A stretch of DNA of 64,000 nucleotides from Brooklawnia sp032229645 (GTDB lineage: Bacteria; Actinomycetota; Actinomycetes; Propionibacteriales; Propionibacteriaceae). Each line of letters starts with the position of its first letter. Positions within the stretch are counted from its first letter, which is position 1. Shown one piece after another: positions 62,985 through 64,000 of the stretch. The notes below the pieces were generated by a model, which made no database searches, had not been told where the DNA came from, and worked only from the letters and a program-made list of their open reading frames with translations. The DNA is taken from the NCBI GenBank assembly GCA_963722295.1, contig CAVRLB010000002.1, positions 124,001 to 188,000 of the forward strand, given 5' to 3'. Position numbers and translations under genes: made by a program.

Positions 62985-63764
62985 ATGGCCAAGCGCATGG
63001 AGTTGAAGGACCTCAACATCTACTACGGCTCATTTCTCGCCGTCAAAGGGGTCAACATGATGATCGAGCCGCGCTCGGTTACCGCATTCATCGGCCCGTC
63101 CGGCTGCGGCAAATCGACGGTGCTGCGTAGCCTCGACCGGATGCTCGAACTCACCCCCGGTGGACGGGTCGAGGGCCAGGTGCTGCTCGACGATCAAGAC
63201 ATCTACGCACCGAAGGTCGATCCGGTGCGAGTGCGTCAGCAGGTCGGTATGGTCTTCCAGCAGCCGAACCCGTTCCCGACCATGAGCATCCGCGACAACG
63301 TGCTGGCAGGCATCAAGCTGAACGCCCGCAAGATGCCCAAGCCACAGCAGAACGTTGTGGTGGAGCGCTCGCTGAGGAGCGCGAACCTGTGGAATGAGGT
63401 GAAAGACCGGCTGGATGCCCCGGGCAATGGACTGTCCGGGGGCCAGCAGCAACGGCTGTGCATTGCGCGCGCCATCGCGATCGAGCCCGAGGTGCTGCTG
63501 ATGGATGAACCCTGCTCGGCCCTGGACCCGATCTCCACGCTGGCCATCGAGGACCTGATCCAAGAACTGAAGGAGAACTTCACCGTAGTCATCGTGACCC
63601 ACAACATGCAGCAGGCATCGCGGGTTTCCGACAAGACCGGCTTCTTCAACATCGAGGGCACCGGTAAACCCGGACAGCTGATCGAGTTCGACTACACGGA
63701 GAAGATCTTCACCAACCCGTCGCAGCCCGACACCGAGCGCTACATCACCGGTCAGTTCGGCTGA
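62985..63764 (+). CDS. pstB: Phosphate ABC transporter ATP-binding protein
   Basis: 259 aa. GPSGCGKSTVLRSLDRM (Walker A), VGMVFQQPNPFPTMSIRDNV (Q-loop), LSGGQQQRLCIARAIA and VLLMDEPCSALDPIST. No phoU follows in the window. Confidence 0.97.
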   Translation: MAKRMELKDLNIYYGSFLAVKGVNMMIEPRSVTAFIGPSGCGKSTVLRSLDRMLELTPGGRVEGQVLLDDQDIYAPKVDPVRVRQQVGMVFQQPNPFPTMSIRDNVLAGIKLNARKMPKPQQNVVVERSLRSANLWNEVKDRLDAPGNGLSGGQQQRLCIARAIAIEPEVLLMDEPCSALDPISTLAIEDLIQELKENFTVVIVTHNMQQASRVSDKTGFFNIEGTGKPGQLIEFDYTEKIFTNPSQPDTERYITGQFG

Positions 63765-63797
63765 TTCAGGGGTTCGTCGGCCCGACGAGAGCGACGA

Positions 63798-63889
63798 GCG
63801 TGACTAACTACATGCGATCGGAGCCGAATTCGGTAGCTGAATCGATTAAGCACCTCGATTGGTGCCACATCGCATGTAGTTAGTCACGC
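63798..63889. repeat. 92-bp element with 21-bp perfect inverted repeats
   Basis: Arms 63798-63818 and 63869-63889 are exact reverse complements (core GTGACTAACTACATGCGAT) around a 50-bp centre that holds its own palindrome CCGAATTCGG. It fills the convergent gap between pstB and the GH3 gene and includes that gene's stop codon. No T-run flanks it. A REP/MITE-like element or a structured RNA is possible. Confidence 0.75.
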
Positions 63890-64000
63890 CGAGCAGTTCA
63901 TCAGGCCGAGATCCGACTTGAGTTCGAGCACCCTGGCCGCCTTGGTGGCGATCTGGGCGGCGAGCTGCGGATCGGCCTTTGCTGCGGACAGCGTCGTGTC
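63884..64000 (-). CDS. C-terminal end of a GH3 beta-N-acetylhexosaminidase-like protein, partial
   Basis: 38 codons to TGA 63884-63886: AAQIATKAARVLELKSDLGL then MNCSA. The RVLxLKxxLGL...C ending is typical of actinobacterial NagZ/LpqI-type GH3 enzymes, which cut GlcNAc from cell-wall fragments. Only the tail is in the window; the stop lies within the inverted repeat arm. Confidence 0.6.
   Translation of the reverse strand, partial: DTTLSAAKADPQLAAQIATKAARVLELKSDLGLMNCSA

Overview
This 64 kb window is high-GC actinobacterial DNA. Its genes point to a facultatively anaerobic, nitrate-respiring member of the Propionibacteriales (a lineage inference from gene content only). It has mycothiol synthase (MshD), an orphan GlnR beside mshD, a PknG-type kinase, PPK1, a full NarGHJI/NirB system, and pyruvate formate-lyase. 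Genes are tightly packed, many joined by ATGA overlaps, and several transcripts look leaderless. I saw no rRNA, tRNA, CRISPR array or insertion sequence.

Layout. 1-425: start of pflB (partial). 598-10659: a seven-gene minus-strand signalling operon, AAA+ ATPase > tandem membrane sensor (GlnX-like) > coiled-coil protein > PknG kinase > PP2C phosphatase > vWA protein > FHA protein. This is a kinase/phosphatase/vWA set like the described TerY-P triads. Kinase, phosphatase and FHA protein share a small DGYCxxCG zinc ribbon. 10754-17159: nitrite assimilation (narK, a nirD-cbiX fusion, divergent nirB, a hemD-wHTH fusion). 17196-20191: modCBA and a Mop/HTH protein. 20268-35066: a nitrate respiration and molybdenum cofactor supercluster, almost all on the minus strand in the order moaA-moaD-mobA-narGHJI-narK-narK-moaE-moeB-moeA-moaC, with mog opposite. 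A Cys-containing winged-helix regulator (35123) lies divergent to moaA. narG carries a +1 frameshift at CCC-TGA, and moaD has a broken frame near its C-terminus.

35751-37650 is a graveyard of decayed accessory genes: the N-terminus of a restriction enzyme, an internally deleted DUF222/HNH gene, and a higBA toxin-antitoxin remnant. 37649-43914: TelA with its partner, an acoABC-like 2-oxoacid/acetoin dehydrogenase operon with a clear promoter, and a luciferase-like oxidoreductase. 43976-49658: a sugar locus with a glycosidase tail remnant, a LacI regulator with palindromic operators, a CUT1 ABC transporter and a GH172 (DUF2961) glycosidase. 49872-54876: typA, a small Cys protein, vapBC, ygfZ, a nitrobindin-like protein, a 49-aa membrane protein and dtd. 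54944-63764: glnR-mshD-ppk-NUDIX/phosphatase, then pstSCAB behind a three-repeat PHO box. The window closes with a long inverted repeat and the C-terminus of a GH3 enzyme.

How it fits together: nitrate is imported by NarK proteins, reduced by molybdenum NarGHI and then by siroheme NirB. The window supplies nearly the whole molybdenum cofactor and molybdate uptake pathway, plus uroporphyrinogen-III synthase and a sirohydrochlorin chelatase. GlnR and a likely GlnR half-site at nirB link this to nitrogen control; the PHO box and ppk give a phosphate storage and uptake block.
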